Shown here in pieces: positions 42,105-50,283 of a DNA stretch of 64,000 nt (positions are counted from its first letter, which is position 1; each line of letters opens with the position of its first letter). The stretch is from Fibrobacter sp. (lineage in GTDB: Bacteria; Fibrobacterota; Fibrobacteria; Fibrobacterales; Fibrobacteraceae), in NCBI GenBank assembly GCA_024398995.1, contig JAKSIE010000005.1, positions 35,730-99,729 on the forward strand, given 5' to 3'. A model generated the notes under the pieces. The model was not told the origin of the DNA and made no database searches. It saw only the letters and a program-made list of their open reading frames with translations. The translations under genes and the position numbers were made by a program.

Positions 42105-43598
42105 ATGAGTATTCGAATTTCTGCAATTGCTTTGTCTCTTTTGATCGGTTCTTCCTTTGCCGCAGACCCCCGTATGGAACAGGGTGCCATCTTTGAAGCC
42201 AAGGGAAACTACGAAATGGCCTTGGGCGAATACCGTGCCATGCTTGCCGAAGATCCTAAGAACTCCGACGCATATTTTGCCGCCGCCGAAGTCCGCGTAA
42301 AGATGAAGGACTATAGTGGTGCTCTGGCAAACTATCGCCTGGCATACAAGTTTAACCCTAAGATGAGTGCAGCCTACGAAGGTGCCGCCAAGGTTTATGA
42401 ACTGCTGGGCCAAAAGGCTAAGGCTGCCGATGAACGTGCCAAGGACCCCAAGAATCATCCGGTAGTGGATGAGGATGTCGCTATTGCCGCTGCAGCCGCT
42501 CCTGAAGCTGCGTCTGCCGTATCCGCTCCTGCGGAACCTGCGAAGGTTGCAGAAGCTCCGAAGGCAGAGCCCGTAAAGGCAGAACCTGCAAAGCCGGAAC
42601 CTAAGGCTGAACCGGCTCCTGTGGCTGAACCTAAGGCACAACCAGCAAAGGTCGCCGAAGCTCCCAAGGCAGAACCCGTAAAGGCAGAACCTGCTAAGCC
42701 GGAACCGAAGGTCGAACCTGCAAAGGTTGCGGATGCTCTTCCTGCCGATCCCTTCGAAAAGGGTAAGGTCCTGTTTGCAGAAAAGAAGTATACTGAAGCC
42801 GCCAAGGCTTGGCGCGAAGTCCTGAAGAAGACTCCTGGCCACGCTGGCGCTTACTACTACGCTGGTTTGACTCGCTATGAAATGGGCGAAATGGACAAGG
42901 CTGAATTCAACTTGAAGAAGGGCTTGGAATACAAGGAAGAAGGCAACGAAGCCAACTACTACTTGTCGCTCATTTATCAGAAAAATACTAAGGTGGAACA
43001 GGAACAGAAATTCCTGGTGGCATACTTGAAGAAGGCCGGTCCTACTGCAAAGAACCGTAAGAATGCAGAAGAACGTTTGGCTGCCATCAAGTCTGCAAAG
43101 GCTGAAGCTGATAAGGCTGCTGCCGAAGCCAAGGCCGCCGCTGAAGAAGCCAAGGCAGCAAAGGCAGAAACGAAGTCTGAACCTGCGAAGGTTGCCGAAG
43201 CTCCCAAGGCTGCCGAAACAAAGACTGTCGAACCGAAGGCCGCTCCCGCCGCAGAAACAGCCCAGCCTGCCGCTCCCGCTGCTGAAGAAATTGCTGCCGC
43301 AGAACCGTCTATCGGTAATGCGAACATGTTGCTGAACGCTAAGAGTTATGAAGCTGCCCTCCAGATGTTCAAGGCTCTGTTGGAACAGGATTTGAATCCG
43401 GATGAACGTTACTACTCCATGCTGCAGATGGGTAACATCTATCGCGAAATGCGTGACTTCCACAGTGCAGTAACTCGCTATCGCGAAGTGGTGCAACAGT
43501 TTGCCGATTCTGATTGGGCTACGGAAGCCGAACGCGCCTTGGAAGACGCCGTGTGGCTTGAAAAGCACGCTAAGGAATTGCCCAAGAGAAAGCACTAA
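42105..43598 (+). CDS. secreted tetratricopeptide-repeat protein with Pro/Ala/Lys/Glu linkers
   Basis: 497 residues. Signal peptide (IRISAIALSLLIGSSFAA) then TPRs (about 24-105: KGNYEMALGEYRAML, KMKDYSGALANYRLA), a low-complexity linker (about 140-210) holding two copies of a KVAEAPKAEPVKAEPAKPEP unit, more TPRs (about 215-310), a second Ala/Lys/Glu linker and C-terminal TPRs (about 410-485). Periplasmic; TPRs scaffold protein complexes and the linkers may span peptidoglycan. A role in envelope assembly is plausible but unproven. No strong ribosome-binding site. Confidence 0.8.
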   Translation: MSIRISAIALSLLIGSSFAADPRMEQGAIFEAKGNYEMALGEYRAMLAEDPKNSDAYFAAAEVRVKMKDYSGALANYRLAYKFNPKMSAAYEGAAKVYELLGQKAKAADERAKDPKNHPVVDEDVAIAAAAAPEAASAVSAPAEPAKVAEAPKAEPVKAEPAKPEPKAEPAPVAEPKAQPAKVAEAPKAEPVKAEPAKPEPKVEPAKVADALPADPFEKGKVLFAEKKYTEAAKAWREVLKKTPGHAGAYYYAGLTRYEMGEMDKAEFNLKKGLEYKEEGNEANYYLSLIYQKNTKVEQEQKFLVAYLKKAGPTAKNRKNAEERLAAIKSAKAEADKAAAEAKAAAEEAKAAKAETKSEPAKVAEAPKAAETKTVEPKAAPAAETAQPAAPAAEEIAAAEPSIGNANMLLNAKSYEAALQMFKALLEQDLNPDERYYSMLQMGNIYREMRDFHSAVTRYREVVQQFADSDWATEAERALEDAVWLEKHAKELPKRKH

Positions 43599-43653
43599 TT
43601 TGCGTAATTCATTGCGACGCATAAGATAGTCTGCGAACAAATGTTTAAAAAGC

Positions 43654-43676
43654 CCCCGAATTCGGGGACTTTTTTT
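43654..43676 (+). terminator. terminator after the TPR gene
   Basis: CCCCG (43654-43658) pairs with CGGGG (43663-43667) around AATT, followed by AC and a seven-T run. Confidence 0.88.
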
Positions 43677-43775
43677 GTTTGTTTAGAACTTTTAGCTTTT
43701 TTGTGTTTGTGCATGACACTATATTTAGAGTGCTCGAGGGTGTGGTGATAATGGGTTCCTTGGGCAAGGGTGATT

Positions 43776-45236
43776 ATGAATTTTTTTGGAGTGAAAGCTT
43801 TTAGTACTAAGGCATTTTTGGGTGCCGCCTGCGCGCTGGCCGCAGTAGCTGTTGCTGATCCACCTGCAAATTTTAGTGGATGGGATCTGGTCTTTGAAGA
43901 CAATTTTGATGGTGAATCCCTTGATCTGAAAAAGTGGAATCCCACTTACAACTGGGGACCTACCCATAATCATCGTGCATACTGCACGCCGGAAAATGTT
44001 ATCGTGAAGGACGGCAAACTGATGCTGAAGGGCGAAGCCAAAAAGCATCCCGACGCCAACGGCAAAACCGCAAAGTTTAACGGCAAAGAAATCCCCGTGG
44101 ATTACACCTCTGCAGCTATAGATACTCGCGGTCATTTTGAGGTAAAGTACGGCTACATCGAAGGCCGCTTCAAGGCTCCCAAACATAAAGGAACCTGGCC
44201 TGCATTCTGGACTCTGCAAGATGGCTGGCCCCCAGAAATCGACATCTTGGAAATTCCGGCATCCCGCAAACAGCATCACTACTATTTGCATTACACCGAT
44301 CCTAGCTGGTATAACAGTCATGGTTCCGCCTGGGATCACGAAGCCTCTTTCGGCGGACACAAGGATGACGATGTGGATCGTTCCGCAGGTTTCCACAACT
44401 ATGCTGTGGAATGGGACGAAACAACTTTGAGCTTCTACTTTGACGACAAGAAGTTTGCAAGCTACAATCGCCCGACGGAAATTAAGCAGTTGTCTGCACA
44501 GTACATCATTATCAATTTGGCAATTGGCGCTTGGGCTGGCGACGACATCGAGGTGACTGCCAACAATCCGGCTTACTTTGAAGCAGACTGGGTTCGCGTA
44601 TGGAAGGCTAAGCCTGCCAAGCCCGATACGGTGTTGATTTATAACGAGGCTTTCAAAACTTGTATGCAGCCTAGCGCCGAAAAGAAAATGGTTCTGGGAG
44701 ACTGCACCAACGAAGCGGCTATTGCTGTAATCAAGCCTCTGTCTTCTACCACAATGCGTGTGGACTTTGGCGACCAGACTTTGGAAATGCCTAATGAAAC
44801 AAAGGATCCTGGCGTGACTGCCGGAGTTTATAGCTGGAATGGAAAGGACCACCAGAAGGTTGTGTTTGAAAATCAATTCAGCAACCAGTACCGTCTGAGA
44901 ATGCTTCACAGCGGTCATTACCTGCGTTCCACATCCGATGGTTCCCGCGTTGTTCAGGACTGGAACGATTCCTGGGAATGGAACCAGAAGTGGAGAATTA
45001 TAAAGCCCAGCGAATATGTGCCGCCAGAGAGCGATACTACGGCAAAGGACTCTGTGGTCAAGGACTCCACTCTTGCGATTGGTGATGTGGTTCGTCGAGG
45101 CGTCGGCAGCGAGACTACGGGGAATATGTATGGTAGCCGGATTTTCCGCAAGAAGGGAATTCTCTATGTGGAATTTGGCACGGATAGCGACGGCCATTCA
45201 AGACGATATAATCTTAAAGGCAGTCTGATTCAGTAA
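43776..45236 (+). CDS. secreted glycoside hydrolase family 16 beta-glucanase
   Basis: 486 residues from ATG 43776 (AAGGG five bases upstream; an in-frame GTG lies 6 bases earlier). Signal peptide ends AVAVA. The GH16 jelly-roll begins LVFEDNFDGESLDLKKW, and the catalytic signature is EIDILE at 154-159 (nucleophile Glu154, acid/base Glu159), the form seen in laminarinases and related enzymes. From about 290 a ricin-like/trefoil segment with paired cysteines (TCMQPSAEKKMVLGDC, HSGHYLRSTSDGSRVVQDW) may bind carbohydrate. The last 50 residues are basic and may be a secretion or sorting tail. Likely substrate: beta-1,3 or mixed-linkage glucan. Possible -10: TATATT at 43720. Confidence 0.92.
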   Translation: MNFFGVKAFSTKAFLGAACALAAVAVADPPANFSGWDLVFEDNFDGESLDLKKWNPTYNWGPTHNHRAYCTPENVIVKDGKLMLKGEAKKHPDANGKTAKFNGKEIPVDYTSAAIDTRGHFEVKYGYIEGRFKAPKHKGTWPAFWTLQDGWPPEIDILEIPASRKQHHYYLHYTDPSWYNSHGSAWDHEASFGGHKDDDVDRSAGFHNYAVEWDETTLSFYFDDKKFASYNRPTEIKQLSAQYIIINLAIGAWAGDDIEVTANNPAYFEADWVRVWKAKPAKPDTVLIYNEAFKTCMQPSAEKKMVLGDCTNEAAIAVIKPLSSTTMRVDFGDQTLEMPNETKDPGVTAGVYSWNGKDHQKVVFENQFSNQYRLRMLHSGHYLRSTSDGSRVVQDWNDSWEWNQKWRIIKPSEYVPPESDTTAKDSVVKDSTLAIGDVVRRGVGSETTGNMYGSRIFRKKGILYVEFGTDSDGHSRRYNLKGSLIQ

Positions 45237-45247
45237 CTTAAAAAAAA

Positions 45248-45277
45248 GTCCGCGGAGATAGATCCCGCGGGCTTTTT
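45248..45277. terminator. bidirectional terminator between GH16 and rlmI-like genes
   Basis: GTCCGCGG (45248-45255) pairs with CCGCGGGC (45265-45272), one G-U pair, 9-base loop; five T residues follow on + and eight on -. Confidence 0.9.
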
Positions 45278-45294
45278 GATTTATTCCTCAAAAA

Positions 45295-46488
45295 TTAGAT
45301 GACCTGAACCAGCAACCCCTTCAGGTACTGGCCCTCGGGGAATGCGGTATTCACGGGGTGGTCTGCAGGCTGGCCGAAACGTTCGATAATCTGAACGCGC
45401 TTGTGGGCGTCGGCGGCAGCGTCTGCGATGATTTTCTGGAACAGGTCCATTTCCATAAGGCCGGAGCAGCTGAAGGTTGCAAGCATGCCGCCTTCGTTCA
45501 AGAGCTTCATGGCCAAAAGGTTGATGTCCTTGTAGCCGCGAGCGCCCTTGTTCAGGTTGTCCTTGGATTCCACGAACTTGGGCGGATCCAGCACGATAAA
45601 GTCGAAGGATTCTGCCTTGTCGCGACACTTGCGCAGGTACTGGAACACGTCGGCCTCGATATGGGTGGCGTGGGCCGTAGAAAGTTTGTTGCGCATAATG
45701 CCTTCCTTGGCAAGCTTCAGGGCGTCCTTGGAAACATCTACCTGGAAAACTTTTTCGCAGCCTCCGCGAAGAGCGTACAAACCAAAACCGCCAGTATAGC
45801 AGAAGCAGTTCAGCATCTTCTTGCCCTTGGCCAGTTCGCCTACACGACGGCGGGCATCGCGCTGGTCCAAATAGTAACCTGTCTTGTGACCGTTCTTTAC
45901 GTCGATGGGGAAGAGAATTCCGTTTTCGTTGATGATTACCGGTTCGTCGGGAACTTCGCCATACACAACGCCGGTGCGCAGTTCCAAGCCTTCCTTGCGG
46001 CGGACTTCGGAATCGCAGCGTTCGTAGATGCCTCGGCAGCCGGTTTTTTCTGCCAGCAGTTCGTAAATAATCTTGCGGTTGACTTCGGCACCGGCTGCCA
46101 AAATTTCTACGGAGTAGATGTCGGCGTACTTATCGATGATGCAGCCGGGGATGCCGTCGTTTTCTGCGTTGATCAAGCGGAAGGCACATTCTTTGTCGGC
46201 AATGTCAAAGCCGCGGCTCTTGCGTGCTGCAATGGCACGGTCAAGAATGTCGCTGAAAAATTCACGGTCAATGTTCTGCTTTTCGCCAAATGTCCAGAAA
46301 CGTCCGCGAATCTGGGACTTGGGGGAGTAGGCCGCAAGGCCTAAAAAATCGCTATGGTAGCTGTAGACTTCAACAACGTCACCCAACTGCGGATCGCCTG
46401 TGACTTCATCGACTGCACCGCTGAAAATCCATGGGTGGTAACGGAGGGCGGACTTTTCGCGCCCGGCTTTCAATGTAATTGCTTTCAT
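45295..46488 (-). CDS. rlmI: class I rRNA methyltransferase, RlmI-like (23S m5C1962)
   Basis: 397 residues. N-terminal PUA domain (ITLKAGREKSALRYHPWIFSGAV, LGDVVEVYS), an EEHEE-like middle domain and a Rossmann methyltransferase with NCFCYTGGFGLYA, VDVSKDALKLAKEG, FDFIVLDPPKFV and TFSCSG. The DPPxF and SCS motifs fit the RlmI/YccW family that methylates C1962 of 23S rRNA. Convergent with GH16; its start faces the triple palindrome array, so it may be under the same control as the vanZ-like gene on the other side. Confidence 0.9.
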   Translation of the reverse strand: MKAITLKAGREKSALRYHPWIFSGAVDEVTGDPQLGDVVEVYSYHSDFLGLAAYSPKSQIRGRFWTFGEKQNIDREFFSDILDRAIAARKSRGFDIADKECAFRLINAENDGIPGCIIDKYADIYSVEILAAGAEVNRKIIYELLAEKTGCRGIYERCDSEVRRKEGLELRTGVVYGEVPDEPVIINENGILFPIDVKNGHKTGYYLDQRDARRRVGELAKGKKMLNCFCYTGGFGLYALRGGCEKVFQVDVSKDALKLAKEGIMRNKLSTAHATHIEADVFQYLRKCRDKAESFDFIVLDPPKFVESKDNLNKGARGYKDINLLAMKLLNEGGMLATFSCSGLMEMDLFQKIIADAAADAHKRVQIIERFGQPADHPVNTAFPEGQYLKGLLVQVI

Positions 46489-46561
46489 GTGGGGAAATAT
46501 AAAAAAGATGGATTGCGTTGAACCGACAATGCCTAGTGTTTTGGAAAAGGGAAAAGGGGGC

Positions 46562-46603
46562 TTTACGTACTAAATTCAATAAAAAGTGCGATTAGTACGT
46601 AAA
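46562..46603. repeat. palindromic element, copy 1 of 3
   Basis: 42 bases. Perfect 12-bp arms TTTACGTACTAA (46562-46573) and TTAGTACGTAAA (46592-46603) enclose an 18-base A-rich core. Each arm contains the palindrome TACGTA or its variant. Located 74 bases upstream of the rlmI-like start. Confidence 0.9.
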
Positions 46604-46655
46604 AAGATAATTTGTTTGTAAAAAATGTCCTCGTTTTTTCTCTTTAATCTTGACA

Positions 46656-46698
46656 TTTACCTACATAAATCAAGAAAAAAGTGAGTTTAGTACGTAAA
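46656..46698. repeat. palindromic element, copy 2 of 3
   Basis: 43 bases. Left arm TTTACCTACATAA (one substitution and one inserted base relative to copy 1), right arm TTAGTACGTAAA identical to copy 1. Over the last 33 bases copies 1 and 2 differ at only 6 positions. Starts 94 bases after copy 1. Confidence 0.9.
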
Positions 46699-46751
46699 GG
46701 GAATATCTGAAAAATCAATTTTCAAGTTTGAATGCGTCCCTCCTGTGTTTT

Positions 46752-46793
46752 TTTACCTACTAAATGCAGAAAAATGAGGGCTTTGTACGTAAA
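46752..46793. repeat. palindromic element, copy 3 of 3
   Basis: 42 bases. Left arm TTTACCTACTAA, right arm TTTGTACGTAAA, core ATGCAGAAAAATGAGGGC. Starts 96 bases after copy 2 and ends 41 bases before the vanZ-like start codon. The rest of the 346-base gap (46489-46834) is AT-rich; the two 52-53-base spacers are mostly unrelated, apart from a weakly similar TCC...GTTTTTT stretch. No gene is seen in it. Confidence 0.9.
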
Positions 46794-46834
46794 TCTGCGT
46801 TTTACTAGGCGAAAATGCTATCTTTGTCATCAAG

Positions 46835-47290
46835 ATGTTTGAAACCCTTTTTGAAAAGTATCCTTTCTTCCGTGCCATTCCCGCATTTCTTTGCATGGCG
46901 GTGATTTTTAAGTTGTCCTCCATAACCGGCGACGACTTGCAGGATTTTCCCCATATCTGGGATAAGCTTGCTCACTTCTGCGAATATGCGACGCTGTCCG
47001 GCTGCATTGCCATGTGGTGGACGCGCCAGGAATGGTCCTCTAAAATCTGGAAGCCAATTCTTATTGTAACTGTTTTGACTTTAGCTTATGGCTGCACCGA
47101 CGAATTTCACCAGCGCTATGTGGAAGGCCGTTCTTGTGATGCCATTGATCTTGTGGCGGATACCATTGGTGGCTTTATTGGGGCCAGTGTCTACGCCTTG
47201 ATCTGCAAGTTGCTCAACAAGTTTGATCCTCTTCCGTCTGCAGAGTCGTCAAAAGAAAATGCGTCGGAAAGTACCGACGCAGAATCTTAA
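46835..47290 (+). CDS. VanZ-like membrane protein
   Basis: 151 residues with about four membrane helices. VanZ-family marks: IFKLSSITG, DKLAHFCEYATLSGC and the conserved YGCTDEFHQRYVEGRSCDAIDLVADTIGGFIGA. The family includes the teicoplanin-resistance protein VanZ, but most chromosomal members have no known role; the acidic residues in the DEFHQ...D motif are conserved. A Ser/Glu-rich cytoplasmic tail follows. Convergent with murB: stop codons overlap by 4 bases. Likely -10: TATCTT at 46819. Confidence 0.88.
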   Translation: MFETLFEKYPFFRAIPAFLCMAVIFKLSSITGDDLQDFPHIWDKLAHFCEYATLSGCIAMWWTRQEWSSKIWKPILIVTVLTLAYGCTDEFHQRYVEGRSCDAIDLVADTIGGFIGASVYALICKLLNKFDPLPSAESSKENASESTDAES

Positions 47291-48213
47291 AACTCACCTA
47301 GCAATATGATTTCGCGATGTAGCTGAATGCCGAATTTTTCAGCTACACTTTTTTGTACATACTCGCTGAGGTCTTTGATGTCGGTTGCGGTTGCTCCGCC
47401 TGCATTGACGATAAAGTTGGCGTGAACGGTACTGACTTCGGCTCCACCAATGCGATAGCCCTTGAGCCCGGTTTGTTCGATGTAATAGCCAGGAGCAATT
47501 TGTTGGGGCATACCTTCTGCACCGATATCAAGACGCTTAAAGGTGGAGCCTGCGTTAGGCATGTTTAGCGGTTGGCTAGCTTTGCGCTTGGTCATGCATT
47601 CCTGCATTTCCGTTTCAAGAGTGTAGCTGTCCTTGCCGGAAACTTCAGCAGGCTCCAGCTGGAATATTGCAGACAAAATAATTTCTGCGGTTTCCGGATT
47701 TGTATTCAATTCCTGGAAAACGCTGCGACGGTAACCGAAACTGCATTCTGCGACGGTGCGAATATGCAAGTTGCCAGACATATCCATGGTTTCCACTTCT
47801 ACGCATGTCTGGCAGACTTCCTGGCCGTAGGCACCTGCATTCATGTAGATGGCTCCGCCCAAGGTTCCTGGAATTCCCGCCAATTTGTGAATTCCTGCAA
47901 AACCTTGCTTAATGGACTTGCGGGCGAAACCTCCCAGCGGGGTGGCGGCACCCACCCGGAATTTTCCATTTCCCAGATCGCAAATGTCGGAAAAACTTCT
48001 ACTCAGGGTGATAATCAATCCGTCATAACCCTTGTCGGAAACCAGAAGGTTGGTTCCGTTTCCTAAAATGAAAAAGGGCAAATTCTTGTCTTTGGCAAAC
48101 TGAATTGCATTCTTGATTTCGTCTGCGGATTCTGCCTTCACAAAACAACGTGCCGCACCTCCTACCTTAAAGGAGGTGTGTTTGCACATAAGTTCATTTT
48201 CAAGGATTTCCAT
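47287..48213 (-). CDS. murB: UDP-N-acetylenolpyruvoylglucosamine reductase MurB
   Basis: 308 residues. FAD-binding motifs FKVGGAARCF, FILGNGTNLLVSDKGYDGLII, the AGIPGTLGGAIYMNAGAYGQE segment, FGYRRSVFQ (catalytic Ser region) and QIAPGYYIEQTGLKGYRIGGAEVSTVHANFIVN with its final Glu region. It reduces enolpyruvyl-UDP-GlcNAc to UDP-MurNAc. In many bacteria it lies inside the dcw cluster; here it stands alone, divergent from the primase-like gene. Confidence 0.95.
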   Translation of the reverse strand: MEILENELMCKHTSFKVGGAARCFVKAESADEIKNAIQFAKDKNLPFFILGNGTNLLVSDKGYDGLIITLSRSFSDICDLGNGKFRVGAATPLGGFARKSIKQGFAGIHKLAGIPGTLGGAIYMNAGAYGQEVCQTCVEVETMDMSGNLHIRTVAECSFGYRRSVFQELNTNPETAEIILSAIFQLEPAEVSGKDSYTLETEMQECMTKRKASQPLNMPNAGSTFKRLDIGAEGMPQQIAPGYYIEQTGLKGYRIGGAEVSTVHANFIVNAGGATATDIKDLSEYVQKSVAEKFGIQLHREIILLGEF

Positions 48214-48243
48214 ACCCTAAATTTAGTTATATATTTGGAAAAA

Positions 48244-49329
48244 ATGACTAACGAAGAGTTGAAACAATTCAAGGCATCCATTTCCATTACCGCAGTGGCT
48301 CAGTCACTGGGGGTTGATGTTGTGCATGGAAAATGTCGTTGTTTCTTTCCTCAGCGTCATTCCCATGGTGATCGAACTCCGTCTGTGTCAGTATCCGAGG
48401 AACGAGGATCCTTCCGCTGTTGGGTCTGCGACGATGTTCGTGGAGACGTGATATCCTTGGTCCAACTTTTAAGGGATTGCTCATTTACCGAAGCCTTGGA
48501 TTGGCTTATGGAACAGTATCCCTTCTTGGTTCCTAACGGCGCCAAGCGTCCGGTAGTCAATTCTTCGAATAAGCCTCATCTGGCTCCAGTTCTGCAGGAA
48601 ATGCCTCCTGTCGAAGAACCCAAGGAACTGGTTTCCGAGGACGAACGCAAGAAGGTGATCCTTTCCTTCCTCAAGCATTTAAGTCCCGTGGACAATACGC
48701 CGGCAGCGGCATGGCTTGCCCGCCGCCGTATCTACAAGCCCGTCTGGGACAAGATGATTTTGCGCACCATAACCAATTACGGCGAACTGAATAAAAAACT
48801 GCGCGAAGAATTTGGTGAGGAAGTCTTGAAGTACGTGGGCCTTTACAATGACAAGGGAAATCTGCGTTACTACAAGTATCCTTTGATTTTTCCTTATTTA
48901 GATGCTCAGCGTCGTTCCTGGTATTTCCAGGCACGAGCCATTGATAGTAATGTCGTTCCTAAGGAAATGCTTTTGCGCGGTTCTGTACCGTTCCCATACA
49001 ACATGTCTGCCTTGGATGGAAAACCTGGCTGGGTTTATCTTTGTGAAGGTTGCGTCGATACCCTCACATTCCTGGGTCAGCAAATCAATGCAGTTGGTAT
49101 TCCTGGTGTCCGTTCTTTCAAGGTGGAATGGCTCAACCTTTTTAAGAACAAGAGTGTTGTTCTTTGCTTGGACCACGACGAGGCTGGCCGTAGCGGAATG
49201 GAGTACATTGGTAAACTCTTTACCCAGGCCGGTATCCGCAGTGTAATCCTGGGCGAGGGGTTGGAAAGCCTGCCCACAGCCATGAAAGAAGGTGAAGATA
49301 TCAACGACTGGTTCGGGGGCAAGAAATAA
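48244..49329 (+). CDS. CHC2 zinc-finger / Toprim primase-like protein
   Basis: 361 residues from ATG 48244. An N-terminal zinc ribbon of the primase type (Cys31/Cys33, His39/His41, Cys59-x2-Cys62; 'DRTPSVSVSEERGSFRCWVC') is followed by a middle region and a Toprim domain (about 258-340: VYLCEGCVDTLTFLGQ with the catalytic Glu, VVLCLDHDEAGRSG with DxD). It lacks the C-terminal helicase-binding domain of DnaG, so it resembles phage or mobile-element primases more than the replicative one. Next to mtgA with one-base overlap (TAATG), which looks chromosomal rather than phage-borne. Substrate and role unknown. Confidence 0.8.
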   Translation: MTNEELKQFKASISITAVAQSLGVDVVHGKCRCFFPQRHSHGDRTPSVSVSEERGSFRCWVCDDVRGDVISLVQLLRDCSFTEALDWLMEQYPFLVPNGAKRPVVNSSNKPHLAPVLQEMPPVEEPKELVSEDERKKVILSFLKHLSPVDNTPAAAWLARRRIYKPVWDKMILRTITNYGELNKKLREEFGEEVLKYVGLYNDKGNLRYYKYPLIFPYLDAQRRSWYFQARAIDSNVVPKEMLLRGSVPFPYNMSALDGKPGWVYLCEGCVDTLTFLGQQINAVGIPGVRSFKVEWLNLFKNKSVVLCLDHDEAGRSGMEYIGKLFTQAGIRSVILGEGLESLPTAMKEGEDINDWFGGKK

Positions 49330-50210
49330 TGGGGAAGGTGATTGGTGTTTTGGGCAAGTTTGTACACAGCAAATTTGCAAAGGTGAGCGGCTTCATTCTC
49401 AAGTGGCTTTACCGTACCATTAATTTCGTAATCCGTCAGGCCTTGCTTATCTGCATCATTTATTCTGCCGCGTTTACCTTTACGGCGTCGTACCTTCTTT
49501 ACAAGGCTTTCGTCTATTGCTATGATATTTACGATGGCGTGGAACAGCTGAAGCACAATCAGCCGGAGATGAGTAAATACATGGAATCCCTGCAGGATTC
49601 TGTCCCTACGATCCAGATCAAGCATACCTATGTGCCGCTGGATTCTATTAGCCCGTACCTGCGTAAGGCGGTCATTGCCAGCGAAGACGCCGGTTTCTAC
49701 TTCCATCCGGGTTTTGATGTGCGAGCCATTGCGGAGGCTGTTGACGCAAATCAGAATGCCGGCAGAACCAAGTTCGGAGGTTCCACCATCACCCAGCAGC
49801 TTGCGAAGAATCTGTTCCTTACCAGCGAACGTTCTTTCAATCGCAAGTTCAAGGAACTGGCTTACGCGGTCCTTATGGAACGAGAACTGGGCAAGGATCG
49901 AATCCTGGAACTCTATTTGAACTACGCCCAGTGGGGCAAAGATATGTTTGGCTGTCAGGAAGCCTGCATGCTTTACTACAAGAAAAGTTGTTCCAAGATC
50001 AGCTTGGACCAGGCTATCAACTTGGCTGCAGTTTTAGCAAGCCCGGGCAAGCATCATCCCGGCATGCGTGAAAGTCCGTTCATGGCCAAGCGCCGCGCTG
50101 TTATCTACCAGAACATGTTCCCCAAGAGGGATAGCTTGCTGGTGGATTCCTTGAAGCAACTGGTGGCCCCTCCCGCACAAAGCCTGTCCACGGGCGACAG
50201 TAACAAGTAG
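49329..50210 (+). CDS. mtgA: monofunctional peptidoglycan glycosyltransferase MtgA (GT51)
   Basis: 293 residues. One membrane anchor (about 36-62) and a GT51 domain: ASEDAGFYFHPGFDVRAI with the catalytic Glu near 119, GGSTITQQLAKNLFL, RKFKELAYAVLMERELGKDRILELYLN and the AVLASPGKHHP segment. It polymerises lipid II without a transpeptidase domain. Coupled to the upstream primase-like gene by TAATG. Confidence 0.93.
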   Translation: MGKVIGVLGKFVHSKFAKVSGFILKWLYRTINFVIRQALLICIIYSAAFTFTASYLLYKAFVYCYDIYDGVEQLKHNQPEMSKYMESLQDSVPTIQIKHTYVPLDSISPYLRKAVIASEDAGFYFHPGFDVRAIAEAVDANQNAGRTKFGGSTITQQLAKNLFLTSERSFNRKFKELAYAVLMERELGKDRILELYLNYAQWGKDMFGCQEACMLYYKKSCSKISLDQAINLAAVLASPGKHHPGMRESPFMAKRRAVIYQNMFPKRDSLLVDSLKQLVAPPAQSLSTGDSNK

Positions 50211-50283
50211 GTAGCTACACAAAACGGCTGCTAGATACTATATTTTTTACGTCAAAAAATTTTTTTCTTAAAAGGACAACAAA

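Noticed and set aside
46562..46793. CRISPR array
   Set aside because: Repeats are palindromic, imperfect and 42-43 bases long, there are only three, and no cas gene is present.
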